Below, in pieces: positions 1 to 8,221 of a stretch of 18,716 bases of DNA. The stretch's first letter is position 1. The number at the start of each line of letters is the position of its first letter. Both the position numbers and the translations under genes were made by a program. The DNA comes from Bacillota bacterium (GTDB taxonomy: Bacteria > Bacillota > Clostridia > Peptostreptococcales > Anaerovoracaceae). The notes beneath the pieces were generated by a model. It worked only from the letters and a program-made list of their open reading frames with translations. It did no database searches and was not told the DNA's origin. The stretch lies in the NCBI GenBank assembly GCA_017515765.1, contig JAFWFF010000019.1, forward strand, positions 1 to 18,716, in the 5' to 3' direction.

Positions 1-1
1 A

Positions 2-1654
2 GCAATGATTTTTTGCATCGGCCACCAGTCGTACGTCCATAAGATCCTCACCGGAAGGATAGACGGCTTCAGGGATCTCAGGCAGACCGGAGGGATGTCG
101 GGCTTCCCGAAACGTTGCGAAAGCGACCATGACGCGTATGACACGGGCCACAGCAGCACTTCGATCGGCGCCGCCATGGGCATCGCCTCTGCCAGAGACA
201 TAAAAGGCGAGGATTTCAATGTTATAGCCGTTATAGGCGACGGTTCGCTCACCGGCGGGCCGGCTTTTGAAGCCCTGAACAACCTGGGCGATTCCGGCTC
301 GAAGGTCATAGTGATCCTGAACGACAACGGAATGTCGATAAGCGCCAACAAGGGAGGGCTCTCGCGCCATCTGGGCCGTCTGAGATCTTCGGAAGGATAC
401 CGCATCCTGAAAGAAGAGACCAAAAAATTCCTTGAGAGCATACCCAGGATCGGACCGGGGATGAAGAACGCGGTCGGAAACGCCAAGGACAGGGTGAAAT
501 ACGCCCTTATCTCCGGCGGTGTGATCTTTGAAGAGATGGGGCTGACATATCTGGGACCTGTTGACGGCAATGACATCTCCGAGGTCATCACCGTTCTTGA
601 ACAGGCCAAACGAGTTGCCGGCCCCGTAATCATCCATATGATGACCAAAAAAGGCAAGGGCTACCGCCCTGCTGAGCAGGCTCCGGACGTTTTCCACGGG
701 ATCGGGCCTTTTGACCGCGAGACCGGGAAACCGCTGAGAAGCGGCGGAAAGAGCTATTCCGCGGTATTCGGGGAGACGATGGCAGAGATCGGGCAGGATA
801 CGAGAGTTACCGCTATCACCGCGGCGATGCAGGGGGCGACAGGGCTCTCCCGATTCGCCGAAATGTACCCAGACAGGATATTCGACGTAGGCATCGCCGA
901 AGCGCATGCGGTGATATTCGCCGCGGGGCAGGCGGTCCAGGGGCTCAGGCCGGTCGTAGCGATCTACTCCACCTTCCTTCAGAGAGCCTATGACGAGATA
1001 ATGGAAGACGTCTGCCTGCAGAACCTTCCGGTCGTCTTTGCGATAGACAGAGCCGGGATAGTGGGCCAGGACGGGGAGACGCATCACGGCATCTTTGATA
1101 TCTCATACCTGCTCCCGATGCCCAATATGCGCGTATTCGCACCCTGTGACGGAGTACAGCTAGCCGAGATGCTGAAATACGCTCTGACGCTTGACTGCCC
1201 CTGCGCCATAAGGTATCCGAGGGGTTCTGCCATAACCGAAAGCCTCGCAGGGCAGCCTTTCAGAGGCATGAACATCACGGTGAGAGAGGGGAAAGACGCA
1301 GTCATCATGGCTGTGGGAACCACACTTTCCAGAGCGCTTGCGGCATCGGACCTGCTCGCCGGGAAGGGCATCTCCTGCGCTGTGGTAAACGTCGGCGCAG
1401 TAGACCCGCATGACCCCTATCTTCTCGAGATAGCGGCGGGAGGGCTTCCGGTGTTCACCGTGGAAGACAATGTCATCGAAGGCGGTTTCGGAGCTTCCTT
1501 CAAAGCCGCCTGCACGGATGGCAGGGTAACAGTCTTCGCTCTCCCTGACAAGTTCATCCGCCACGGAGACACTGAGACACTGTTCAGGGAATCCGGACTT
1601 GATCCGGAAAGCATAGCCGAAAGGATAAGGACAGCGCTTGAAGGAAAGAATTGA
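2..1654 (+). CDS. dxs: 1-deoxy-D-xylulose-5-phosphate synthase, 5'-truncated by the window edge
   Basis: Thiamine-diphosphate enzyme that condenses pyruvate with glyceraldehyde 3-phosphate to DXP, the first step of the MEP isoprenoid pathway; DXP also feeds thiamine and pyridoxal synthesis. The reading frame is open from base 2, and the first visible residues lead straight into GHQSYVHKILTGR, which lies near residue 75-80 in full-length Dxs. The gene therefore starts outside the window and the internal ATG at 5 is not the true start. Visible landmarks in order are YDTGHSSTS, the ThDP/Mg motif GDGSLTGG followed by NDNGMSIS, the glutamate in DVGIAEAHA that activates the cofactor, and the transketolase C-terminal domain ending in GLDPESIAERI. 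About 550 of roughly 620 residues are present and no defect is seen. It overlaps tlyA by 17 bp, a common pairing in Firmicutes. Confidence 0.96.
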   Translation, partial: AMIFCIGHQSYVHKILTGRIDGFRDLRQTGGMSGFPKRCESDHDAYDTGHSSTSIGAAMGIASARDIKGEDFNVIAVIGDGSLTGGPAFEALNNLGDSGSKVIVILNDNGMSISANKGGLSRHLGRLRSSEGYRILKEETKKFLESIPRIGPGMKNAVGNAKDRVKYALISGGVIFEEMGLTYLGPVDGNDISEVITVLEQAKRVAGPVIIHMMTKKGKGYRPAEQAPDVFHGIGPFDRETGKPLRSGGKSYSAVFGETMAEIGQDTRVTAITAAMQGATGLSRFAEMYPDRIFDVGIAEAHAVIFAAGQAVQGLRPVVAIYSTFLQRAYDEIMEDVCLQNLPVVFAIDRAGIVGQDGETHHGIFDISYLLPMPNMRVFAPCDGVQLAEMLKYALTLDCPCAIRYPRGSAITESLAGQPFRGMNITVREGKDAVIMAVGTTLSRALAASDLLAGKGISCAVVNVGAVDPHDPYLLEIAAGGLPVFTVEDNVIEGGFGASFKAACTDGRVTVFALPDKFIRHGDTETLFRESGLDPESIAERIRTALEGKN

Positions 1655-2444
1655 CGTACTCCTCGTGAACAAAGGCTTTTTCCCATCGAGGGAGAAAGCA
1701 AAAGCTGCGCTGATGGCAGGGCTCGTTTCAGTGGACGGAGCCCTCTTTGACAAGCCCGGGATGACTGTCGATACCGAAGCCGAGATAACGGTAAAAGGCG
1801 ACACCTGTCCCTATGTGAGCAGGGGAGGCCTCAAACTCGAGAAGGGCCTTGACTTTTTTGAGATCTCGCCTGCAGGGCTGACATGCCTTGACATAGGGGC
1901 GTCGACCGGCGGGTTCACCGACTGCCTGCTTTCCAGAGGCGCGGCTAAGGTCTACGCGGTCGACGTCGGATACGGCCAGCTCGATTATAAACTCAGGATC
2001 GACCCTCGTGTGGTAAACATCGAAAAATGCAATTTCCGTTATATGGATGACAGCCTGATCCCTGAAAAGATCGGTTTCTTCTGCTGCGACGTATCTTTCA
2101 TATCGCTCGGACTGATCATCCCTCCGGCGGTCCCGCTTCTCGCTGATGACGCAAGCGGCGTAGTCCTGATCAAGCCTCAGTTCGAAGCCGGGCGCGACCA
2201 GGTCGGAAAGAAAGGCATAGTCAGAGACCCCGAAGTCCACAGGCAGGTGATCGCCAAAGTCATCGCGATGGCTGAGCATAACGGCCTCGCTGCCGCTGGC
2301 CTCACACATTCGCCGGTTACGGGCGCAAAAGGGAATATCGAATATCTTTTGTACCTTAACAAAGCCCCCGGAATGGGGTATAATAATTTGATGGACAAGG
2401 TCGACGAAGTCGTGGAAAAAGCGCGTCTCGAGCTTGGCCGTTAG
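1638..2444 (+). CDS. tlyA: TlyA-family rRNA (cytidine-2'-O)-methyltransferase
   Basis: SAM-dependent 2'-O-methyltransferase of the TlyA/hemolysin A family, which methylates cytidines in 16S and/or 23S rRNA. The 268-residue product has an N-terminal S4 RNA-binding domain (about residues 4-60, KERIDVLLVNKGFF onward), the linker SRGGLKL (61-67), and an FtsJ-like Rossmann domain with the SAM loop LDIGASTGGFTD (84-95). LIKPQFEAG and GNIEYLLYL supply later members of the K-D-K-E catalytic tetrad. The start is a TTG at 1638 inside the end of dxs, chosen because AAGGATAAGG (1621-1630) lies 7 bases upstream and the protein then begins exactly at the S4 fold. In many Clostridia tlyA is followed by nadK-argR-recN; here an aminotransferase follows. 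Whether the target is 16S, 23S or both cannot be read from the sequence. Confidence 0.93.
   Translation: MKERIDVLLVNKGFFPSREKAKAALMAGLVSVDGALFDKPGMTVDTEAEITVKGDTCPYVSRGGLKLEKGLDFFEISPAGLTCLDIGASTGGFTDCLLSRGAAKVYAVDVGYGQLDYKLRIDPRVVNIEKCNFRYMDDSLIPEKIGFFCCDVSFISLGLIIPPAVPLLADDASGVVLIKPQFEAGRDQVGKKGIVRDPEVHRQVIAKVIAMAEHNGLAAAGLTHSPVTGAKGNIEYLLYLNKAPGMGYNNLMDKVDEVVEKARLELGR
2356..2384 (+). promoter_or_regulatory. Predicted sigma-A promoter inside the 3' end of tlyA
   Basis: TTAACA (2356-2361, one mismatch to the -35 consensus) is separated by exactly 17 bp from a perfect TATAAT (2379-2384). Transcription would start near 2391 and give a leader of just under 100 nt before the aminotransferase ATG at 2489. 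It would let the aminotransferase-mutS-mutL-miaA run be expressed independently of dxs-tlyA. It lies inside coding sequence, so chance is possible, but the match is unusually good for DNA of this base composition. Confidence 0.6.
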
Positions 2445-2488
2445 AAGTGCTGCAGTATTTCATAAAAGAGAAAAGGAGAAATCAAGCC

Positions 2489-3688
2489 ATGCAGTTTTCA
2501 CAGCGCGTTGAGACAATGCAGTTCTCACCAATCAGGAAGTTCAATCCAATCGCCGCCAGAGTTAAGGAAAAGGGCAAGAAGGTCTATCATCTTAACATCG
2601 GACAGCCGGACGTAGAGACTCCGGACTGCTTCATGGACGCGATCAAAGCTTATAACGCCGCAGTGATAAAATACGCAGAGTCCGGCGGAGTCACGCAGCT
2701 TCAGGACGCGGTCATCGATTATTACAAGACTTACGGTATCGAACTCGAAAGAGGCGACATGATAGTCACCAACGGCGGATCCGAAGCTCTTACCATGGCT
2801 TTCCTTTCCCTTGTGAACCCCGGTGACGAAGTGCTCGTACCCGAACCTTTCTATACCAATTACCACACCTTCCTCACCACCGCCGGCGGAAAGATCGTGC
2901 CCATCACGACCAAGGCGGAAGAGGGATTCAGCTATGCTACCAGAGAGCAGATAGAGCCTTTGATCACCGACAAGACCCGCGCCATCTGCTGCATCACTCC
3001 GGGAAACCCGACCGGAAACGTACTCACGCTCGACGAGATGAGACTCGTCTGCGAGATCGCCAAGGAACATGATATCTTTGTCATCGCCGACGAAGTTTAC
3101 CGCGAGTTCGCATATGACGGCAGACCCGTGACGTCCTTCGGAATGCTTCCCGAATACTCCGACAGAGTGATCATCATCGACTCCGTATCGAAGCGCTATT
3201 CCGCCTGCGGAGCGAGGATCGGCCTCTTGGTATCCAAGAACAAAGAACTCATGAGCTATGCTATGAAGATCGCTCAGGCGAGGCTCTGCGTATCCACTGT
3301 CGACCAGATCGGTTCTGCCAGTCTGTTCAAGCTTCCTGCTTCCTATTATGAGGAAGTGAAAGCTGAGTACTGCGGGCGCCGCGACGTGGTCTACGAAGAG
3401 ATGATGAAGATCCCCGGAGTCGTCTGCAGAAAGCCGGGCGGAGCGTTCTATATGACGGTAAAGCTCCCCGTTGACAACGTTGAGGACTTCCTCATGTTCA
3501 TGCTCGAGGAGTTCGAAGACAACGGCGAGACCGTCATGTTTGCGCCTGCCGAAGGATTCTACGCTACACCGGGCCTCGGAAAGGATGAGATCCGTATCGC
3601 CTACGTCCTCAACCAGAAGGACATGAAGCGCGGCGCCGAGCTCATCAGACTGGGCATCGAAGCATACAACGCTAAGAAAGGCAAATAA
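2489..3688 (+). CDS. PLP-dependent aminotransferase, class I/II (aspartate aminotransferase-like)
   Basis: Fold-type-I aminotransferase, 399 residues, cytoplasmic, transferring an amino group between an amino acid and a 2-oxo acid. The order of motifs is typical: LNIGQPDVETP near the N-terminus, VTNGGSEAL (phosphate-binding region), GNPTGN with N173, IADEVYREF with D201 (pyridine nitrogen) and Y204, then SVSKRYSACGARIG with K235 as the Schiff-base lysine, and R-rich C-terminal recognition segments (DEIRIAYVLN). A longer frame opens at GTG 2447, but ATG 2489 is preferred because AAAAGGAGAA (2471-2480) precedes it with a 10-base spacer and the conserved fold starts shortly after. The substrate cannot be assigned with confidence; aspartate, alanine or aromatic acids are all possible in this subgroup. 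It sits 44 bp after tlyA and 5 bp before mutS. Confidence 0.88.
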   Translation: MQFSQRVETMQFSPIRKFNPIAARVKEKGKKVYHLNIGQPDVETPDCFMDAIKAYNAAVIKYAESGGVTQLQDAVIDYYKTYGIELERGDMIVTNGGSEALTMAFLSLVNPGDEVLVPEPFYTNYHTFLTTAGGKIVPITTKAEEGFSYATREQIEPLITDKTRAICCITPGNPTGNVLTLDEMRLVCEIAKEHDIFVIADEVYREFAYDGRPVTSFGMLPEYSDRVIIIDSVSKRYSACGARIGLLVSKNKELMSYAMKIAQARLCVSTVDQIGSASLFKLPASYYEEVKAEYCGRRDVVYEEMMKIPGVVCRKPGGAFYMTVKLPVDNVEDFLMFMLEEFEDNGETVMFAPAEGFYATPGLGKDEIRIAYVLNQKDMKRGAELIRLGIEAYNAKKGK

Positions 3689-3693
3689 CGTCA

Positions 3694-6279
3694 ATGGCAA
3701 AATTGTCCCCCATGATGGAACAATATTTTGAGATAAAAGAGAAGCACCCCGGGTGCATTCTCTTTTTCCGTTTGGGGGACTTCTATGAAATGTTCTACGA
3801 CGACGCCAAAACGGCGTCCCGGGAACTTGAACTCACGCTTACAGGCAAGAACTGCGGCCAGGAGGAAAGGGCCCCCATGTGCGGGGTCCCTTTCCATTCC
3901 GCGGACACTTATATCGCCAGGCTCGTCGAGAAGGGCTATAAGGTCGCGATCTGCGAGCAGGTAGAGGATCCTGCTCTCGCCAAGGGCCTGGTGAAGCGTG
4001 AAGTCATCCGGATAGTGACTCCCGGAACCCTTACCGAGCAGAGCATGCTGGACCAGGGCAGGAACAACTATCTCGCTTCACTTGCTTCCGAGGGCGGAGC
4101 CATCGGCTTTGCTTACTGCGACATATCGACCGGCGAGCTCGCCGTCACCGAAATGTCCGGAGGGAGCGCTTCGTTTTCCGAGCTTCTCGGCGAGATAAAC
4201 CGCCTTGAGGTCAGAGAACTTATCTTAAGCCGCCGGTTTGCCGACGACTACGGCTGTGAAGAACTGAAAGCGATCCTGGGCACCGAGCCCGGGCTTCTCC
4301 CGGACGAGGCGTTCTCGCTCAGCAACGCGCGCGACCTGATCGAAGGGCAGCTCGGCAAAGGCGCCGCTGCGAGATCAGGCCTGACCGGAAGAGACGCTGC
4401 GCTCTCGGCTCTCAAGGCCCTTTTCACATATCTCCTTGACACCCAGAAGCAGAGCCTCAGGCAGCTGCTCTCATGCAGATGGTTCGATATCGGGACCCGC
4501 ATGCCGCTCGACAAGGCCACCCTTCGGAACCTTGAGATCACAGAGACCCTTTACGACAAAAAGATCAAAGGCTCTCTCCTCGGCATACTCGACAGGACCG
4601 GAACAGCGATGGGCTCCAGACTTCTTAAAAGATGGCTGAAAGAGCCTCTTAACGATTCCTTCTCAATAAATGAGCGCCTCGACGGGGTGGAAGAGCTGTA
4701 TTCAAACGATCTCCTGCTTAACGACTTACGCGTAGAACTCAGGGATATTTACGATTTCGAACGCCTGATATCCAGAGTGGCGGCCGGGACCGCCGGCGCC
4801 AGGGACCTGATGGCCCTCTCTTCGTCATGCGCCGTGCTTCCTTTGATCAAAGGCGATCTTATGGACTGCGGGAGCAGCATCCTTCTCGGTATTGGCGCCA
4901 GGATCGCGGACCTCTCGCCGGTCACCGAACTCATCGACTCTTCGATAGACCCGGACGCGCCGCCGTTCCTTAGGGAAGGCGGGCTCATCCTGGACGGTTA
5001 TTCCCCGGAGCTCGACTCGCTCAAGGATTCGATCAAAGACGCCAAGATCTGGATCGCGGGCCTTGAGGGGAGGGAACGCGAGCGCACGGGCATAAAGAAC
5101 CTGAAAGTCGGATTCAACAAGGTCTTCGGATACTACATCGACGTCACGAGGAGCAATTCCGACCTGGTGCCGGACGACTATATCCGCAAACAGACCCTTG
5201 TGAACAACGAAAGATACATAACTCCCGAGCTGAAAGAGATGGAGAATCTCGTGCTCAACGCGGAGTCCAAGATAAACAAGCTGGAATATGAGATCTTCTC
5301 GCGCATAAGATCAGAAGTCGAAACGTATATCGGCGAGATCCAGCGCACCTCACACGCCGTCGCGGAGCTCGACGTCCTCTGCTCCTACGCGTACGTGAGC
5401 CGAATCAATGGCTACGTGAAGCCTGTGGTCGACGACGGGATGGAGATCTCGATAGAGGAAGGAAGGCATCCTGTCATCGAACAGACTGAGGGACAGGGGC
5501 GCTTCGTTTCCAACGATACATACCTCAACGGTACGGATACCTCTCTGGCGGTCATAACAGGCCCTAATATGGCCGGAAAGTCGACTTATATGAGACAGAC
5601 CGCTTTGATAGTCCTGATGGCTCAGACGGGCTGTTTCGTGCCTTGCAGGAGGGCCCGCATCGGAGTGGTCGACAGGATATTCACCAGGATAGGCGCATCC
5701 GACAATCTTTCACAGGGACAGTCGACGTTCTACGTGGAGATGAGCGAGCTGTCATACATTCTCAGCTGTGCCCGCGAACGCAGCCTCATCATACTCGATG
5801 AGATCGGAAGAGGCACCAGCACGTACGACGGCCTTTCGATCGCCTGGGCTACTGCCGAATACCTGACCGGTGAAAAACGCCGCATAAGGACTTTGTTCGC
5901 AACGCACTACCATGAGCTCACAGCCCTTGCGGACGAGCGCCCGGGCATAGTCAACCTGAGCGTCGATGTAGCCGAGGAAGGCGGAGAGATAGTATTCCTC
6001 CACAAGATAGTATCGGGAGCCGCGAGCCGCAGCTACGGCATCCACGTGGCGAAGCTGGCGGGCATACCTTCAGAGCTTCTCTCCGAAGCGGAAAACAGGC
6101 TCTCAGACCTCGAGAGATCAAAGGGAGAAGCCGCAGTATCCGGACAAGATAAGGCTGAGGCGGGATCCCCTCGCCTCCGCAGGTACCGGAAGTTCACGCG
6201 CATCTTACACAGGCCGCGCCGCGGAGGAGGGCACCCAGCTATCGCTTTTCATGAGCAGCGCCGACGCAGGGATCCTTGA
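3694..6279 (+). CDS. mutS: DNA mismatch repair protein MutS, C-terminus frameshifted as read
   Basis: MutS finds mispaired or looped bases and recruits MutL using ATP. The N-terminal mismatch domain carries the contact motif F30-Y-E32 within GDFYEMF, after HPGCILFFRLG. Connector, lever and clamp domains follow. The ABC-type ATPase has Walker A GPNMAGKS (623-630), the signature-type stretch DNLSQGQSTFYVEMSEL, and Walker B LIILDEIGRGTS (D702, E703), then LFATHYHEL. The start ATG 3694 begins a canonical MSPMMEQY-like N-terminus (MAKLSPMMEQYF), with AAAGG about 12 bases upstream. The reading frame stops at 6277-6279 after an arginine-rich tail unlike MutS, while the expected C-terminus continues in the +1 frame to 6376 (see the separate entry). 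The intact protein would be about 893 residues, normal for MutS1. The frame shift may be a sequencing or assembly error or a real lesion. Cotranscribed with mutL. Confidence 0.95.
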   Translation: MAKLSPMMEQYFEIKEKHPGCILFFRLGDFYEMFYDDAKTASRELELTLTGKNCGQEERAPMCGVPFHSADTYIARLVEKGYKVAICEQVEDPALAKGLVKREVIRIVTPGTLTEQSMLDQGRNNYLASLASEGGAIGFAYCDISTGELAVTEMSGGSASFSELLGEINRLEVRELILSRRFADDYGCEELKAILGTEPGLLPDEAFSLSNARDLIEGQLGKGAAARSGLTGRDAALSALKALFTYLLDTQKQSLRQLLSCRWFDIGTRMPLDKATLRNLEITETLYDKKIKGSLLGILDRTGTAMGSRLLKRWLKEPLNDSFSINERLDGVEELYSNDLLLNDLRVELRDIYDFERLISRVAAGTAGARDLMALSSSCAVLPLIKGDLMDCGSSILLGIGARIADLSPVTELIDSSIDPDAPPFLREGGLILDGYSPELDSLKDSIKDAKIWIAGLEGRERERTGIKNLKVGFNKVFGYYIDVTRSNSDLVPDDYIRKQTLVNNERYITPELKEMENLVLNAESKINKLEYEIFSRIRSEVETYIGEIQRTSHAVAELDVLCSYAYVSRINGYVKPVVDDGMEISIEEGRHPVIEQTEGQGRFVSNDTYLNGTDTSLAVITGPNMAGKSTYMRQTALIVLMAQTGCFVPCRRARIGVVDRIFTRIGASDNLSQGQSTFYVEMSELSYILSCARERSLIILDEIGRGTSTYDGLSIAWATAEYLTGEKRRIRTLFATHYHELTALADERPGIVNLSVDVAEEGGEIVFLHKIVSGAASRSYGIHVAKLAGIPSELLSEAENRLSDLERSKGEAAVSGQDKAEAGSPRLRRYRKFTRILHRPRRGGGHPAIAFHEQRRRRDP

Positions 6280-6376
6280 GAGGATCCGCGATCTCGATAT
6301 CATGGAGATCACCCCGGGCAAAGCCATAGATATACTTACAGAGCTTCAGAAGGAGCTTAACAGCCAGGCAAGGTAG
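6167..6376 (+). pseudogene. mutS: Out-of-frame C-terminal tail of mutS (clamp-binding motif and C-terminal helices)
   Basis: In the +1 frame relative to mutS this stretch reads through a Gly/Ser/Ala-rich linker into TQLSLFMSS, where QLSLF (6236-6250) is the canonical beta-clamp-binding motif of bacterial MutS. It continues with ILERIRDLDIMEITPGKAID and ends ELQKELNSQAR with TAG at 6374-6376, which matches the usual MutS ending (LDLNELTPLEAL-type). A single extra base somewhere between about 6125 and 6235 explains it. The CCCC run at 6167-6170 is the simplest candidate: removing one C fuses AEAGS to LASAGTGSS and gives a continuous linker. Restoring the frame also brings the mutS stop to 5 bp before the mutL start, like the other junctions here. 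The exact slip point cannot be fixed because the linker is not conserved. Confidence 0.85.
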
Positions 6377-6381
6377 TCATA

Positions 6382-8208
6382 ATGATCAGAGTACTCGATA
6401 AGGAAGTAGCGGATAAGATCGCAGCCGGCGAAGTTATAGAGAGGCCTGTTTCCATAGTCAAAGAGCTCCTTGAGAACTCGATCGACGCAGGCTCTTCTTC
6501 CATTACAGTCGAGATCAAAGGCGGAGGGCGCGAGCTTATACGCGTTACGGACGACGGATGCGGCATACCTTCGGAAGAAGTCGGGACCGCTTTTCTCCGC
6601 CATGCAACCAGTAAGATAAGGACTGTTAAAGACCTCTCCGCGCTTCACACTCTCGGCTTCCGCGGCGAAGCTCTCGCGAGCATAGCAGCCGTTTCGCATC
6701 TAGAGATCGTGACCAGGACAGGTGATGAACAGGCCGGAAAACGAATGGTGATGAGGGGAGGGGACGTCATCGTTTCCGAACCTGTAGGAGCGCCGAGGGG
6801 CACTACCATTACCGTAACGGATCTTTTTTACAACGTTCCGGCGCGCGCTGCATTTCTTAAGAGCGAAGGCGCCGAAGCCGGTCGTGTGATCGATCTTTGT
6901 TCGCGGATAGCGCTCACGTGCGCGGACGTCAGGATCAAGCTCATATCGAACGAACGCCTGGTGTTCGCGACGTCCGGAAACGGGAGCCTCATCTCCGCCA
7001 TACTCGCGGTTTACAAGGACCGTGAATACCGTGACCTTATACCGGTCGACCACACTTACGGGGATATCCGCGTGGTAGGCTACATCTCCAGGCCATCCCT
7101 CAACAGAAGCAACAGAAGGGACCAGTATTTCTTCGTGAACGGAAGGACCGTAGAGAGCCCGCTTCTTGAGAAAGCCCTTTCTTCGGCATATAAGGAGAGG
7201 ATGTTCGAGGGAAGGCATCCGATAGCTTTCCTTTTTGTCGAAGTGCCGCCGGGAAGGCTCGACGTCAACATCCATCCGAACAAAAGGGAGGTCCGTTTCA
7301 GCGATGAGGTCGCTGTCCTGACAGCGGTGACCGAGGGCTGCAAACGCTCGCTCCTCACGTCCATGGCTGTCGCAGAAGCAGCCGATAACGCAGTACTTTA
7401 CGAACAGAAACAGCCTCAGCGGACCGAGTATTCTGCTTTTGCCGAGAAAGCCTCCGGCTACGGAAGGCCAGAAGAAAAACAGCTTGATATCAAGGACATC
7501 CTTGCCGGTAAGCGCGAAGCCAGGCCCATAGAGGAAGACAAGGCTTCTGCCGAAGTAAAACTCCGCGTAAGGGATCTTTCGGACGTTTTCGGCGATCCGG
7601 ACATATATCCGCCGGCTGTCCCGCCTTTTGATCTCTCCGAGCTGAGCATCAAAGGCATAATCTTCGACACCTATATCGTAACCACGGACAGCTCGGCCTG
7701 TTATATCTTTGATCAGCACGCAGCGCATGAGCGCGTGAACTACGAGAGATTCGTCGACGCGTTCTTCTCCGGCGAGAGGCTCAGCCAGATACTCCTGATG
7801 CCCTTCACGTTCGACGTCCATCCCGAGCTCGCCGAAGACCCGGAGAGATGGATGCTGCCGCTCTCCAAAATGGGTTATTCTCTCGAACCGTTCGGTGACA
7901 ATACGTTCATAGTCCGTGAGATCCCGGAGTTCACCACCCTCGGAGAAGCGGAAGATTTCATCCGGCTCTATACCGAAGCATATCAGGAAGGAGTAAGCCT
8001 GGATAACCGAGTGGTCATAGACAAACTGATCACCAAAGCCTGCAAGAGCTCGATCAAAGCCGGCGACAGCATCTCCCCGGAGGAGGCCAGAGCTTTGCTC
8101 GACAGCCTTAAACTGTGCAGGAACCCGTTTTCCTGTCCGCATGGCAGGCCGACTTTCGTAAGGCTCACCGAATATGACCTCGAGCGCATGTTCAAACGCG
8201 TGCAGTAA
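6382..8208 (+). CDS. mutL: DNA mismatch repair protein MutL (endonuclease-type)
   Basis: MutL couples MutS mismatch recognition to strand incision and removal. The 608-residue product starts IRVLDKEVADKIAAGEVIE and has the GHKL ATPase motifs KELLENSIDAG (E28 general base, N32 Mg ligand), DDGCGIP and TLGFRGEALASI, then the transducer domain with PNKREVRF. The C-terminal domain carries the metal-binding endonuclease motif DQHAAHERVNYE starting at D444, ACKSSIKAGD, and C585-PHGRP. It is therefore the nicking type found in bacteria without MutH, and strand choice probably relies on the beta clamp and nascent-strand nicks. The central linker (about 330-400) is charged and poorly conserved, as usual. 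ATG 6382 has AAGG 8 bases upstream. It lies 5 bp after the restored mutS stop and 13 bp before miaA. Confidence 0.96.
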   Translation: MIRVLDKEVADKIAAGEVIERPVSIVKELLENSIDAGSSSITVEIKGGGRELIRVTDDGCGIPSEEVGTAFLRHATSKIRTVKDLSALHTLGFRGEALASIAAVSHLEIVTRTGDEQAGKRMVMRGGDVIVSEPVGAPRGTTITVTDLFYNVPARAAFLKSEGAEAGRVIDLCSRIALTCADVRIKLISNERLVFATSGNGSLISAILAVYKDREYRDLIPVDHTYGDIRVVGYISRPSLNRSNRRDQYFFVNGRTVESPLLEKALSSAYKERMFEGRHPIAFLFVEVPPGRLDVNIHPNKREVRFSDEVAVLTAVTEGCKRSLLTSMAVAEAADNAVLYEQKQPQRTEYSAFAEKASGYGRPEEKQLDIKDILAGKREARPIEEDKASAEVKLRVRDLSDVFGDPDIYPPAVPPFDLSELSIKGIIFDTYIVTTDSSACYIFDQHAAHERVNYERFVDAFFSGERLSQILLMPFTFDVHPELAEDPERWMLPLSKMGYSLEPFGDNTFIVREIPEFTTLGEAEDFIRLYTEAYQEGVSLDNRVVIDKLITKACKSSIKAGDSISPEEARALLDSLKLCRNPFSCPHGRPTFVRLTEYDLERMFKRVQ

Positions 8209-8221
8209 AGGCGGTAAAACG

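Noticed and set aside
2525..3700. Minus-strand open frame of 391 codons antisense to the aminotransferase
   Set aside because: The plus strand encodes a full aminotransferase with all PLP residues. The antisense product has low-complexity His/Val/Asp-rich content and no family signature.
6160..6280. Programmed +1 frameshifting in mutS
   Set aside because: No shifty stop such as CTT-TGA or slippery codon with stimulatory structure was seen near the junction, and mutS is not known to use recoding. An indel is simpler.
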